Source of the DNA: Ottowia thiooxydans DSM 14619
GTDB lineage: Bacteria > Pseudomonadota > Gammaproteobacteria > Burkholderiales > Burkholderiaceae_C
DNA: 64,000 nucleotides
NCBI RefSeq assembly: GCF_000422885.1
Contig: NZ_AUGX01000025.1
Coordinates: 1 to 64,000, forward strand
Reading direction: 5' to 3'
A program made the position numbers and the translations under genes. Shown here piece after piece: positions 8,839-17,955 of this stretch. Each line of letters begins with the position of its first letter. Position 1 is the stretch's first letter. The notes beneath the pieces were generated by a model that saw only the letters and a list, made by a program, of their open reading frames with translations, had not been told where the DNA came from and did no database searches.

Positions 8839-8940
8839 GGCTATGGGCCTGTGAATTCCAGGGTCGGCCATCCGACAAAAACTGCCCTCGCTGAGGCCCA
8901 TTTTCGCTATCGGCGCTCCAAGTCCGGCAGCCTCCTGGAC
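8839..8940. repeat. Half copy of an intergenic inverted-repeat element
   Basis: The stretch contains GGCTATGGGCCTG, a run around CCTCGCTGAGGCCCATTTTC, and the end CGCTCCAAGTCCGGCAGCCTCCTGGAC. These match the right half of the element at 28900-29063 in the same order and orientation. The left arm is missing here. The copy sits in the TetR/NIPSNAP spacer and argues against the longer TetR start. Confidence 0.75.
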
Positions 8941-8968
8941 TTGGGATCACTTTACCTTGAAAATATAT

Positions 8969-8984
8969 ATCGTCAATTGACGAT
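8969..8984. promoter_or_regulatory. Palindromic operator, probable TetR site 1
   Basis: ATCGTCAATTGACGAT is a perfect 16-bp palindrome between the divergent TetR (start 8802) and NIPSNAP (start 9039) genes. The same half-site TTGACGAT recurs at 9391-9410. Position and duplication point to the TetR protein as the binding partner; this is inferred. Confidence 0.75.
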
Positions 8985-9038
8985 GTAATATCGCGAACCT
9001 ACTCATTTTTCCCTTCCTTCTTCCTTGAAAGGTCGTTC

Positions 9039-9350
9039 ATGATCTACGAAATGCGCACGTACCAGATCCAGCCGGGAAAAGCCGCTGAATTCCTCAAGTT
9101 TTACCAGGAGCAAGGCCTGGGCATCATCACGCGATATGCCAGCTTGGTGGGTTGCTGGGTCAAGGAATCCGGTGTGCTGAATTCCACTGTGTTCATATGG
9201 GCTTACGAAGATTTTGGTCACCGTACTGCTCAGCGCACCAAGCTGGCCCAAGACCCTGAATGGCAAAGCTTTGTGCCCTCTATGCTGCCCTATTTGGTGC
9301 ACCAGGAAAGCGTTTTCATGACGCCGGCTGCGTTCTCCCCCGCAAAGTGA
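9039..9350 (+). CDS. NIPSNAP-family protein
   Basis: This 103-residue protein fits a single NIPSNAP domain: it opens MIYEMRTYQIQPGKAAEFLK and has the central IWAYEDFGHRTAQRTKLAQD typical of the family. Family members adopt a dimeric alpha+beta-barrel fold and often sit in catabolic operons, but a defined reaction is rarely known. It lies first after the TetR promoter and is separated from the ABC importer by 184 bp holding the second palindrome, so it may be transcribed from both promoters. A role as a small decarboxylase-, isomerase- or binding-type accessory protein is possible but not shown by the sequence. Confidence 0.75.
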   Translation: MIYEMRTYQIQPGKAAEFLKFYQEQGLGIITRYASLVGCWVKESGVLNSTVFIWAYEDFGHRTAQRTKLAQDPEWQSFVPSMLPYLVHQESVFMTPAAFSPAK

Positions 9351-9390
9351 ACCGCACCGGGGTGACCATAACGGTGCAAAAGCGTCCCTA

Positions 9391-9410
9391 ATATCGTCAC
9401 TTGACGATAT
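9391..9410. promoter_or_regulatory. Palindromic operator, probable TetR site 2
   Basis: ATATCGTCACTTGACGATAT is a 20-bp palindrome broken only at its central pair. It shares ATCGTCA-TTGACGAT with site 1 and lies 125 bp before the start of the substrate-binding protein. It probably brings the transporter and hydroxylase genes under the same TetR repressor. Confidence 0.75.
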
Positions 9411-9534
9411 AGACAAACTGCGGCAACAATAACAACGGGTCGGGTCATTGGCGGAGCCGGTGATCTGCGAGCCCATCCGAACTTGCGCAAGCGCGCGAAC
9501 CAGCTTCGCGTACCACCCAAAGGGAGATTTTTCG

Positions 9535-10860
9535 ATGAGCCAGAACTGGACCAGCGACAGCAACCGTCGTGATTTCCTCAAGTACGCTGCGGCTGCGGGC
9601 GCCGCTTCCTCGGGTGCCCTTTCGCTTGATGCGTTGGCGCAAAACGCGCCCATTAACCTGTCTACCTGGTCTGCTGCGGTGGATCTGGTCAGGAGCCACG
9701 TCACGGCTTTCGAAAGCAAGATGGGGCTGAAGGTCAACTACAGCAATGCGCCCTGGGCTCAGTACCGTGAGGCCATGGTCACTAAGTTCGTGGGCAAGGC
9801 GCCTATGGATGTTCTCTGGGTTTCGGACAGTTGGCTGCCTGAGTGGGCAGATGCCGGCTGGATCGCCCCCATCAACAACTACCCGGAGTTGATGAAGTAC
9901 AACGCCGACGCAGATGACTTCTGTACGAAGTCCATGCAGTACAAAGGCAAGCAGTACGGCCTGACCTACTACTCAGACTATATGGCCTTCTTCTACGACG
10001 AAGAAATCCTCAAGAAAGCAGGCATTGCAGCGCCACCCAAAACCTGGGACGAGCTGCTGCAGCAATCTCTCAAGATCAAAGCCGCAGGCCTCTCTGAGTA
10101 TCCCATGATGCTTTCCATGGCTCGGGAAAGCTGGCTGATCGAGTTCCTCACGGCCATGGTGTATTCCAATGGCGGCCGTTTCACGGATGACAGCGGCGCT
10201 GCGGTGATGGCCGATCCCAAGAAAGGGGCGCAACAAGCTTTGCAGTGGATCGTAGATGCCGTGCAAAAGCACAAGATCATCTCTCCTGCATGCGTAGAGA
10301 CAGGTGAGCTCAACGGCTTGAAATCCTTCGGCTCAGGCAACCATGCGTTCGCCCTGCTCAGCCGGTATCGCATCCGCACGCTGAACGATCCCAAGCAATC
10401 GGCGGTGGCAGGCCGCATCAAGCAGGCACTGATACCCGCAGGCCCTGGCGGTTCTCACATGACCGTGGGTTGGATGCGCTTTCACGGGATGTCGGCCCAG
10501 GCCGCGGCGAACAAGGCGCGCGCGGCTAACGCGGTGAAGCTGATTGAATGGTTCGGCGGCAAGGCTGACGGCAAATACCAATTCCAGAAGCTGCTGTTCA
10601 ACGATCTGGGAACGGGTTTCGGTGTCAAAGAGCTGTTCCGTGACCCTGAAGTGCAGGCCAACTATGCCAAGTATTCGGATCTGTCGATGTACGAGGCGCA
10701 GCAGAAGCTTGTTCGCAAGAAAGACGTAATTACCCGTTGGTTCGGCGAGTGGGACGAAGTGAACGGCACAGCATGGCAATCAGCCGTGCTTGGCAAGACT
10801 CCAGTAGCGGCGGCACTTAAGAAATCCTCCGACGCCTGGAACGAAATGCGCAAGTCCTGA
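9535..10860 (+). CDS. ABC importer substrate-binding protein, family 1, Tat-exported
   Basis: The protein has 441 residues from the ATG at 9535, with GGGAG upstream. The N-terminus carries a twin-arginine signal (SNRRDFLKYAAAAGAAS...DALAQ), so it is exported folded. The mature part follows the extracellular solute-binding family 1 pattern (INLSTWSAAVDLVRSHVTAF, then SDSWLPEWADAGWIAPINNY), as in UgpB/MalE-like proteins. It supplies ligand to the permeases at 11008 and 11958 and the ATPase at 12905. The substrate is not deducible from sequence; the downstream molybdenum hydroxylase suggests it is oxidised after uptake. A short GC hairpin (GGCCG 10873-10877, CGGCC 10888-10892) follows the stop, which may help set a higher level for this gene than for those downstream. 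Confidence 0.85.
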   Translation: MSQNWTSDSNRRDFLKYAAAAGAASSGALSLDALAQNAPINLSTWSAAVDLVRSHVTAFESKMGLKVNYSNAPWAQYREAMVTKFVGKAPMDVLWVSDSWLPEWADAGWIAPINNYPELMKYNADADDFCTKSMQYKGKQYGLTYYSDYMAFFYDEEILKKAGIAAPPKTWDELLQQSLKIKAAGLSEYPMMLSMARESWLIEFLTAMVYSNGGRFTDDSGAAVMADPKKGAQQALQWIVDAVQKHKIISPACVETGELNGLKSFGSGNHAFALLSRYRIRTLNDPKQSAVAGRIKQALIPAGPGGSHMTVGWMRFHGMSAQAAANKARAANAVKLIEWFGGKADGKYQFQKLLFNDLGTGFGVKELFRDPEVQANYAKYSDLSMYEAQQKLVRKKDVITRWFGEWDEVNGTAWQSAVLGKTPVAAALKKSSDAWNEMRKS

Positions 10861-11007
10861 GGCGCGGGCGATGGCCGCACGGAGGTACGGCCTCGTCATA
10901 AGCTAAGGCGCCATGTGAAGCCGCGCAGCAGGCGTGATCACATGCGCAGATTTCCGTAAAAAGACACACCCAGTGTGGTGCGTCGTCGGTCTACTAAATT
11001 CAGCCCC

Positions 11008-11925
11008 ATGAACGCCCAAAAGCCCCAGCGCCGCCCCTGGTTGATCTTGCCATCGAGTCGGTACGACCAGCACAGCGCCATGCTGTTCCTGGCGCCGATG
11101 ATGGCCGTGCTCATGATCGTGGCTGTGTTTCCGGTGGTCTACTCGTTCTGGGTCAGCTTGCATGATTTGAAGCTCACCAGGCCACACCGCGTACCTTTCG
11201 TCTGGTTTGCCAATTACTTCAAGATTTTCCAGGACCCTCTTTTCTGGGAGTCGGTGGGTCGCACGTTCAGCTTTACTGTGATGTCCGTGCTGGCCATCAT
11301 GGTGATCGCCACCATGATGGCGATGCTGTTGAATGAGGAGTTCCGAGGTCGGAGAATTCTCTCGACCATTCTGCTGATCCCATGGGCGATTCCCTATGTG
11401 GCCAACGGACTGATGTGGAAGTGGATCTACGACTCCGGTTATGGCGCGCTGAATGGCCTGCTGCTGCAGTTGGGGTTCATCGACAAATACGTGGTGATGC
11501 TGGGGGATGTGAGCAAGACAATGCCTCTCATCACGAATGCCTTCGTCTGGAAAGAAGTGCCCCTGGCGACCATTCTTCTGCTGGTAACGCTCAAATCCAT
11601 TCGGCCCGATCTCTATAGCGCCGCGAAGGTAGATGGTGCGAATGCCTGGCAGCGCTTCGTTCACATCACCCTGCCCTCGTTGGTGCCAGGGTTCGCGCTC
11701 GTGATGATCTATGAATCCATGATGGCCATCCGCCATTTCGATCTGTTCTTCATCCTGACAGAAGGCGGCCCTGCAGATGCTTCCCACGTGCTGGCCTGGC
11801 AGGTGTACGTGGAAACCTTCCGCAAGCTGGCCTTCGGCACAGGCTCTGCGCTCGCCTACATCATGGCCATCGCCACTTTCACCTTGGCGTTTTTCATTAT
11901 CCGCAGCACCAGCCGAAAGCTTTGA
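11008..11925 (+). CDS. ABC importer permease, MalF/UgpA type
   Basis: The permease has 305 residues from the ATG at 11008 (a GTG at 10975 is an alternative; neither has a strong ribosome site). About six membrane helices are visible, beginning MLFLAPMMAVLMIVAVFPVV. The EAA loop that contacts the ATPase is present as SAAKVDGANAWQRFVHITLP at ~residues 203-222. It pairs with the second permease 32 bp downstream. Confidence 0.85.
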   Translation: MNAQKPQRRPWLILPSSRYDQHSAMLFLAPMMAVLMIVAVFPVVYSFWVSLHDLKLTRPHRVPFVWFANYFKIFQDPLFWESVGRTFSFTVMSVLAIMVIATMMAMLLNEEFRGRRILSTILLIPWAIPYVANGLMWKWIYDSGYGALNGLLLQLGFIDKYVVMLGDVSKTMPLITNAFVWKEVPLATILLLVTLKSIRPDLYSAAKVDGANAWQRFVHITLPSLVPGFALVMIYESMMAIRHFDLFFILTEGGPADASHVLAWQVYVETFRKLAFGTGSALAYIMAIATFTLAFFIIRSTSRKL

Positions 11926-11957
11926 TCGGCTCACCAACCCGCGGAGAAATAGTCACC

Positions 11958-12866
11958 ATGAAATACCTACCCTCGCCAAGGCAAGCACTGATCTTCTGTT
12001 GTTCGGTCGTCTTTGCGCTTTACGTCTTGGCCCCTGTGGCCTGGCTGGTGTCGTCGTCATTTCAGTCTGAAGCTGAAATCACGTCGGTGCCCCCGCACTG
12101 GGTGCCAGAGCAGCCCACGCTGGAAAACTTCTCGGCCATCTTCACCTCGGGGGACACAAAGATGACCTACGAGACTCGCAAGGAGGGCGATACCGCCACG
12201 GGAGGTTTCATCCCCTCCACTGCGAGCAACCTGCTGCCTTCCATGAAGAACAGCTTCATCGTGGCGTGCGCTGTGGTGGTGCTGAACTTGCTCATCGGTG
12301 TGCCAGCAGCGTATGCACTGGCCAAGATCCGCTTCATTGGCCGTTCGTCGTCCATCTACTTCATGCTGACCACGCGGGTGATTCCAGATATCGCCCTGGT
12401 CGTGCCCTTCTTCCTCTTCATTCAGAAGCTCGGGTTGATGGACACGCTTTCCTCACTGGTCATCACCTATCTGGCCATCACGGTGCCATTCACCGTGTTC
12501 ATTCTCCTGGGGTACTTTGAATCGCTCCCGGATGAGTTGGACAAGGCCGCACGCGTAGATGGATGCTCGCGTCTGCAGACCTTGTGGCTGGTCTATTTGC
12601 CATTGGCACTGCCTTCACTCGTGGCCGTTATCTTGTTCACCTTCCTGACCAGCTGGAACGAGTTCTTGCTGGCACTCATGTTTACGCAAACGACCGCCTC
12701 ACAGACCATGCCAATTGTGGTGGCTTCGTTCACCTCAGATTTCAACATCAGCTTTTCGTTCATCAACGCGGCTGGCGTCATGGCCATCATTCCCCCGGTG
12801 ATCGTCGCCATTTTGTTTGAGCGTTACATCGTTTCTGGTCTGACCGCAGGTGCGGTCAAGGGATAG
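11958..12866 (+). CDS. ABC importer permease, MalG/UgpE type
   Basis: The permease has 302 residues from the ATG at 11958, which has GGAGA nine bases upstream. It has an N-terminal membrane helix, a periplasmic loop, and five further helices. The EAA motif reads DKAARVDGCSRLQTLWLVYLP. An extended segment (~residues 60-90, MTYETRKEGDTATGG) between helices 1 and 2 is longer than in many MalG proteins. It forms the heterodimeric channel with the upstream permease. Confidence 0.85.
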   Translation: MKYLPSPRQALIFCCSVVFALYVLAPVAWLVSSSFQSEAEITSVPPHWVPEQPTLENFSAIFTSGDTKMTYETRKEGDTATGGFIPSTASNLLPSMKNSFIVACAVVVLNLLIGVPAAYALAKIRFIGRSSSIYFMLTTRVIPDIALVVPFFLFIQKLGLMDTLSSLVITYLAITVPFTVFILLGYFESLPDELDKAARVDGCSRLQTLWLVYLPLALPSLVAVILFTFLTSWNEFLLALMFTQTTASQTMPIVVASFTSDFNISFSFINAAGVMAIIPPVIVAILFERYIVSGLTAGAVKG

Positions 12867-12904
12867 ATCGCAAGCACGTTCCAAGAGCATTACAGGAGTA
12901 CAGA

Positions 12905-14005
12905 TTGGCCAGAATCAAGTTTGAATCTGTCGGCAAGCGTTATCCCAACGGTTATGTCGCACTCGAGAATCTGAACCTCGACATCGGGGACAAAGAATTT
13001 TTGGTGCTGCTGGGGCCATCAGGCTGTGGCAAGTCCACCACGCTCAACATGATCGCCGGTCTTGAAGATGTGACCGAAGGCGAGTTGACCTTCGATGGCG
13101 AAATCATGAACACGGTACCGCCTCACAAGCGAGACGTGGCCATGGTGTTCCAGAGCTACGCGCTTTATCCGCACAAGACGGTGTATGAAAACATTGCCTT
13201 CGGCCTGAGGATGCGCAAGTACGAAAAGGCCGAAATTGACCGTCGCGTGAGAGATGCGGCGCGCAAGCTGGCCATTGAGCCCCTGCTGGAGCGGCGCCCG
13301 GAGCAACTCTCGGGCGGGCAGCGTCAGCGGGTGGCACTGGGCCGTGCCATGGTCAGGCAACCTCAGGTGTTCCTGATGGATGAACCGCTCTCAAACCTTG
13401 ATGCGGCGCTGCGCATTTCCATGCGAGCCGAGATCAAGCAACTGCACCAGGCGATGCAGACGACCTTCGTCTACGTGACCCACGATCAAGCTGAAGCACT
13501 CACGCTGGCTGATCGGATCGTCGTGATGCAAAGCGGGGTGGTGCAGCAGATCGGCAGCCCGGACGCGATCTACGAGCGGCCACGAAACATGTTTGTAGCG
13601 TCATTCCTGGGCAACCCTCCAATCAACTTCATGGAAGGGTGCCTCACACCAGCAGGAGATGGCCTGAGCTTTGAACGCGGTGATCTGAAGATCTCCTTGC
13701 CCTCCGCTATGGCAGAACGCGTAAAGGCGCGTGCTGGTCAGGACGTGGTGCTTGGTTTGCGCGCGGAAGACGTTGTAGAGACAAGCGGGCCAGACCATAG
13801 CGCGTGCATTGCAGGCCGCGTGGTCTCGGTTCTGCCTGTGGGCTCTGATCAATTCATCGAAGTGGAGGTGGAGGGTGTGAAGCTTTTCCTGCGCCTTGGC
13901 AAGGAATACCGCCATCGTGAAGGCGAGCAGGCCACGTTGTATCTGAACCCCAACCGCCTGCACCTCTTTGACAAACAAACCACGCAGAGCTTGCTGTGGG
14001 ATTGA
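12905..14005 (+). CDS. ABC importer ATPase, MalK/UgpC type
   Basis: The ATPase has 366 residues. The start is a TTG at 12905, chosen because AGGAG lies 7 bases upstream and the sequence MARIKFESVGKRYPNG aligns with family starts. Walker A is GPSGCGKSTTLNMI, the signature LSGGQRQRVALGRAMVR and Walker B VFLMDEPLSNLD; the H-loop is YVTHDQAEALTLADR. The C-terminal ~120 residues form the TOBE/MOP-like regulatory domain of the MalK group. It powers import by the two permeases upstream. Confidence 0.9.
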   Translation: MARIKFESVGKRYPNGYVALENLNLDIGDKEFLVLLGPSGCGKSTTLNMIAGLEDVTEGELTFDGEIMNTVPPHKRDVAMVFQSYALYPHKTVYENIAFGLRMRKYEKAEIDRRVRDAARKLAIEPLLERRPEQLSGGQRQRVALGRAMVRQPQVFLMDEPLSNLDAALRISMRAEIKQLHQAMQTTFVYVTHDQAEALTLADRIVVMQSGVVQQIGSPDAIYERPRNMFVASFLGNPPINFMEGCLTPAGDGLSFERGDLKISLPSAMAERVKARAGQDVVLGLRAEDVVETSGPDHSACIAGRVVSVLPVGSDQFIEVEVEGVKLFLRLGKEYRHREGEQATLYLNPNRLHLFDKQTTQSLLWD

Positions 14006-14093
14006 TCTTGATCTCAAAGGCGGCAGTAAATCACATGTGGTCTTCACGGGCGCCGCATGCCTATTGATGTCCTTTGCCTGAATTGAGCGCGCG

Positions 14094-14969
14094 GTGAAGC
14101 CGGCATCCTTTGAATACCACCGTCCCGCCTCCATTGGTGAGGCGTTGACGTTGCTCGCGGAATACGGGGCTCAGGCGAAGCTGATCTCCGGAGGACAGAG
14201 CCTGATACCCATGATGAACATGCGCCTGGCCAGTCCTGCGCACCTGATCGATATCAATGATCTGTCTGAACTGGCTGGCGTGAAAGACCGCGGAGATCTC
14301 ATTGAGATCGGCACGCTCACTCGGCATCACGAAGTGGCCTCCTCTTCCCTGACGGCAGTACATTGCCCACTGGTGTCTCAAGCAGCCAGCACCATTGGGC
14401 ACTATGCGATCCGCCAGCGGGGCACCCTGGGCGGTAGCTTGGCGCATGCTGATCCGGCGGCGCAGATGGCATTGGTGGCATGTACGCTGGATGCGCGCAT
14501 CACCCTCGCAAGACATTCAGGTGAGCGCGAGCTCGCGAGCGCTGATTTCTTCGAAGGGGCCATGACCACCGCAGTCCGGCCCGATGAAATGATCGTGCGT
14601 GTGGGCTTTCCAAAGCAGCAACCAGGAGAGCGCTCCTCGTTCAAGTTGTTTTCGCGTCGCCACGGCGATTTCGCGGTCATTGCGGTAGCTATGGTGCTGG
14701 GCATGAAAGACGGAAAGGTCAATAAGCTGCACATAGGTGTAGGCGGTGCGTCGCCTGTACCTGTTCGCTTAGATGCGGCGCTCGAAGATTTCCTCGACAA
14801 GACACCAGATGCACCTTGGGTAGTGAGCGTGGGGCTGGCGGCGTATCACGCAATTGCACCAGAGGAATCTACCCGCATACCTGCGATCTACCGCAAGGAG
14901 CTGACTCAGAGTCTGGTCATGCACGCGCTGAATGACTTGCTGGCTGAACAAGGGATGGAAGCCGCATGA
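14094..14969 (+). CDS. Molybdenum hydroxylase FAD subunit (CoxM/XdhB-like)
   Basis: This 291-residue protein starts with GTG at 14094. It has the FAD-binding domain of the xanthine dehydrogenase/CO dehydrogenase medium subunit: KLISGGQSLIPMMNMRLA (FAD pyrophosphate loop) and HYAIRQRGTLGGSLAHADPA (second FAD loop), then the CODH flavoprotein C-terminal domain. It passes electrons from the iron-sulphur subunit to FAD. Its stop overlaps the next start by four bases, implying coupled translation. It opens the M-S-L enzyme set that follows the ABC importer. Confidence 0.9.
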   Translation: MKPASFEYHRPASIGEALTLLAEYGAQAKLISGGQSLIPMMNMRLASPAHLIDINDLSELAGVKDRGDLIEIGTLTRHHEVASSSLTAVHCPLVSQAASTIGHYAIRQRGTLGGSLAHADPAAQMALVACTLDARITLARHSGERELASADFFEGAMTTAVRPDEMIVRVGFPKQQPGERSSFKLFSRRHGDFAVIAVAMVLGMKDGKVNKLHIGVGGASPVPVRLDAALEDFLDKTPDAPWVVSVGLAAYHAIAPEESTRIPAIYRKELTQSLVMHALNDLLAEQGMEAA

Positions 14970-15574
14970 ACAAGTCCAGGATCATGCTGACGGTGAACGG
15001 CCAGAACATAGAGTTTGATGCCGAACCCAGGAAGCTGTTATCTGATGCACTGCGCGAGGACTGCAGGCTCACGGGCACCCATGTAGGGTGCGAACATGGT
15101 GTTTGTGGGGCCTGCACTGTGCTGGTGGATGGCCGGCCGCAGCGTGCTTGCCTTTCCTTTGCCATTCAGATGGAAGGCCACGAAGTCACCACGATCGAAG
15201 CCATAGGCTCGCCGACAGGCTTTTCCATCTTGCAGGAGGCGATGCATGTTGCCCACGGCTTGCAATGCGGCTTCTGTACGCCAGGCATTGTGATGACCTT
15301 CGAAGCGTTTCTGCGGGAGCATCCGGATCCTTCAGAGGCAGACATCAGAGAAGCGCTGTCGGGCAATCTATGCCGTTGTACGGGTTACCAGAATATTGTT
15401 AAAGCGATCGTTGATGCTGCACAGCGGATGAAGGGGGCGGGTTGTGTGCCTTTGGATACGGCATTGGCGAAAGAGGCTTGTCCTCACGCCGTAGCCGGCC
15501 GCCCCAACCCTATCCCAGAGGGAGAGGGCGTAAATCCAACACGACAGAACTTTGAACAGGCTCTCAAACCATGA
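14966..15574 (+). CDS. Molybdenum hydroxylase [2Fe-2S] subunit (CoxS/XdhC-like)
   Basis: This 202-residue protein has the two-cluster plan of the family. The plant-type ferredoxin site is CEHGVCGACTVLVDG plus the later RACLSFA, and the C-terminal helical [2Fe-2S] domain has CGFCTPG and LCRCTGYQNIV. About 35 residues beyond the usual end (from ~168, including PLDTALAKEACPHAVAGRPN) are not conserved in the family as I know it. The gene overlaps both neighbours by four bases. It relays electrons from the molybdenum centre to FAD. Confidence 0.9.
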   Translation: MNKSRIMLTVNGQNIEFDAEPRKLLSDALREDCRLTGTHVGCEHGVCGACTVLVDGRPQRACLSFAIQMEGHEVTTIEAIGSPTGFSILQEAMHVAHGLQCGFCTPGIVMTFEAFLREHPDPSEADIREALSGNLCRCTGYQNIVKAIVDAAQRMKGAGCVPLDTALAKEACPHAVAGRPNPIPEGEGVNPTRQNFEQALKP

Positions 15575-17955
15575 GCTCTTCAGAATTCCGCCATATCGGT
15601 GGCCACCAACCCCGAAAGGAAGACGCCCGCCTGCTCACCGGCAAAGGCCGCTACATCGACGACATCGTGGTCGACAATGCCCTCCACGCCTGCTTCATCA
15701 GATCCCCCCACGCCCACGCCCGCATTCTCTCCATCGACACCACAGCCGCGCAAGACATGCCCGGTGTCGTAACCGTAGTCACCGGTAGGGATCTGCAAGA
15801 TTGGACAACCAGGCACCGCATGGCCCCTCCGATCGACGGATTGCACCCCATGGAAATGGACACCTTGCCCATAGAAAAGGTTCGATTCCAGGGAGACCCC
15901 GTGGCTTGCGTGGTGGCCAATGACCGCTACCTCGCAGAAGATGCGGCAGAACAAGTGCAGGTCGAATACGAGCCCCTGCCTTCTGTGACCAATCTCTGGC
16001 GCGCGCTCGAACCCGACGCGCCGCGTGTGGATGAGTCCCTGCCGTCCAATCTGCTCTCGCATCAACAGGCGATGCATGGCGACGTAGCTGGCGCCATGAC
16101 ATCCGCCTTCCGGATCGTGGAGTCCACGTTCTCACAGCACCGGCAAACACACCTGCCAATTGAAACCAGAGGATGCATTGCGGAGTGGGACGAGGGGCGC
16201 GAGCACCTGTTGTTTCAGGTGGGCACACAGGTGCCTCATCCATACCGGACCACCTTGGCCGCGAGGTTGCGCCTGAAAGAAACCCAAGTCACGATTGCGT
16301 CGCCAGATGTGGGCGGCGCGTTTGGCCAGAAGATCGCGCTGTACCGTGAAGAGCTCACTGTGGCGGCCTTGGCCATCCAGCTCAAGCGCCCGGTTCGCTG
16401 GCGTGAAGACCGCATGGAAAACCTGCTGGCTTCGGCACAGTCTCGCGAGGACCATTGCCGCACCCGGGCCGCCGTGGATGAGCAAGGGCGGGTGTTGGCG
16501 CTGGAGATGGAGATGGTTGAAGACTTCGGCGCCTACAGCTTCTACCCCGGCAACTATCTGGCGCGCGTGGTCGCCATGATCCTGACCGGGCCTTACCGCA
16601 TTCACCATTACCGCTACGACGTGCGGGTCGTGCTTTCCAACAAAACCGGCAACGCGCCCATGCGTGCACCCATGGCCATTACCAGTTGGGTCATGGATGG
16701 CACCATGGATTCGATCGCCCGGACCCTGGGCCTCGACCCCATGGAAGTTCGGCGCATCAATATGCTCACGCGCGAGGAGATGCCCTTCACCATGCCCACT
16801 GGTGAGGTTCTGGTGGATGTCACGCCTCGTGAAACGATGGAAGGTGCGCTGCAAGCCATTGACTACCCCGCGTTTCGTGCGCGCCAAAGAAAGGCGCGTG
16901 AAGAGGGCCGTTTGTTGGGGCTAGGCCTTTGCAACGTGGTCGAATCAACTACCTATGGCTCCAAGTTCTACAAGGCAGCGGGCATATTGGGTTCCGGCCA
17001 TGAAGCGGCCTGGGTGCGCATAGAACCCTCTGGAGAAGTGAGTGCCGCCGTCGGTCTGGGGGCCTCCGGGCAGGGTTATGAGACTTCGCTCGCCAACGCC
17101 GTGGCCGATGGGTTGGGCGTCTCTCCTGCCTGCGTCAAGCTGCATCTCGGCCATACGGATATCGCTCCTTATGGCATGGGTAGTCGCGGCGCACGGGGTG
17201 GTACTGCCGGCGGTGGCGCGCTCTATCTGTGTGCTCAGATGGCACGCCAAGCCGTGCTTGAGATTGCGTGCAACTTGCTAGGGGACGTGGACACCAAGCA
17301 TCTTCGTCTCATGGATGGCCGCGTTCAAAGTTCGGCTGCAGGCCCATGGGAAGATACTCCCCTCACGCTGGCGGACATGGCACGCACGGCCTACCTGGAC
17401 CCGCTGGCGCTGCCACCGGGCATGAAGCCTGGCCTGGAGTTTCATACAACCTATGAACCCCCTCCCATGACCTACTCGAACTCGAGCCACGTATGCGTGC
17501 TGGAGATCGATGGTCAAACCGGAGCCATTTACTTTGAGCGCTACATCGTGGCCGAGGACTGCGGCACCGTACTCAATCAGTTTGTGGTGGAAGGCCAGCA
17601 GCACGGGGCGATTGCCATGGGCTTGTCGGGCGCCTTGTACGAACACGTGGAATACGACGACGTCACGGGCCAAAACCTTTCAGGCTCGCTGGCGGATTAC
17701 CTTGTCGCCACTGCGTGCGAACTGCCGCACTTCGAGTTGCTTCCCATGCACACACCCAATAGGCAAACGCCGGGTGGCATGAAAGGCATGGCTGAGGGGG
17801 GCGTCATGGGGGCCATCGGCGCCGTGACGAACGCGGTCAACGACGCGCTTTCTTTCCTGGGCGTGGTGGCCGAGCGCCAACCCCTCACGCCCATCTACAT
17901 CCGGGAGTTGCTGCGCAATTCTCCTCATTCCACTTTCACCAAGGTGCAATCATGA
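15571..17955 (+). CDS. Molybdenum hydroxylase large subunit (xanthine dehydrogenase/CoxL superfamily)
   Basis: This 794-residue catalytic subunit binds molybdopterin-cytosine dinucleotide-type cofactor. It opens with the a/b hammerhead (GHQPRKEDARLLTGKGRYID), continues with GGAFGQK and has the C-terminal catalytic Glu region GGMKGMAEGGVMGAIGAVTN (~733-752). It lacks the AYRCSFR loop of true CO dehydrogenase; the matching place (~362-368) reads APMRAPMAI, which also departs from the usual (A/P)(F/Y)RG of other hydroxylases. It therefore hydroxylates an unknown, probably heterocyclic or aldehyde-like, substrate. It overlaps both neighbours by four bases, placing a reductase directly after it. 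Confidence 0.85.
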   Translation: MSSSEFRHIGGHQPRKEDARLLTGKGRYIDDIVVDNALHACFIRSPHAHARILSIDTTAAQDMPGVVTVVTGRDLQDWTTRHRMAPPIDGLHPMEMDTLPIEKVRFQGDPVACVVANDRYLAEDAAEQVQVEYEPLPSVTNLWRALEPDAPRVDESLPSNLLSHQQAMHGDVAGAMTSAFRIVESTFSQHRQTHLPIETRGCIAEWDEGREHLLFQVGTQVPHPYRTTLAARLRLKETQVTIASPDVGGAFGQKIALYREELTVAALAIQLKRPVRWREDRMENLLASAQSREDHCRTRAAVDEQGRVLALEMEMVEDFGAYSFYPGNYLARVVAMILTGPYRIHHYRYDVRVVLSNKTGNAPMRAPMAITSWVMDGTMDSIARTLGLDPMEVRRINMLTREEMPFTMPTGEVLVDVTPRETMEGALQAIDYPAFRARQRKAREEGRLLGLGLCNVVESTTYGSKFYKAAGILGSGHEAAWVRIEPSGEVSAAVGLGASGQGYETSLANAVADGLGVSPACVKLHLGHTDIAPYGMGSRGARGGTAGGGALYLCAQMARQAVLEIACNLLGDVDTKHLRLMDGRVQSSAAGPWEDTPLTLADMARTAYLDPLALPPGMKPGLEFHTTYEPPPMTYSNSSHVCVLEIDGQTGAIYFERYIVAEDCGTVLNQFVVEGQQHGAIAMGLSGALYEHVEYDDVTGQNLSGSLADYLVATACELPHFELLPMHTPNRQTPGGMKGMAEGGVMGAIGAVTNAVNDALSFLGVVAERQPLTPIYIRELLRNSPHSTFTKVQS

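Noticed and set aside
8803-8901. N-terminal extension of the TetR protein by 33 codons
   Set aside because: The extension is translated from an intergenic repeat also present at 28.9-29.06 kb and does not look like a TetR N-terminus.
15571-17955. CO dehydrogenase (coxL)
   Set aside because: The AYRCSFR active-site loop of true CO dehydrogenase is absent and the operon carries an ABC importer and no CoxDEF; only family-level assignment is safe.
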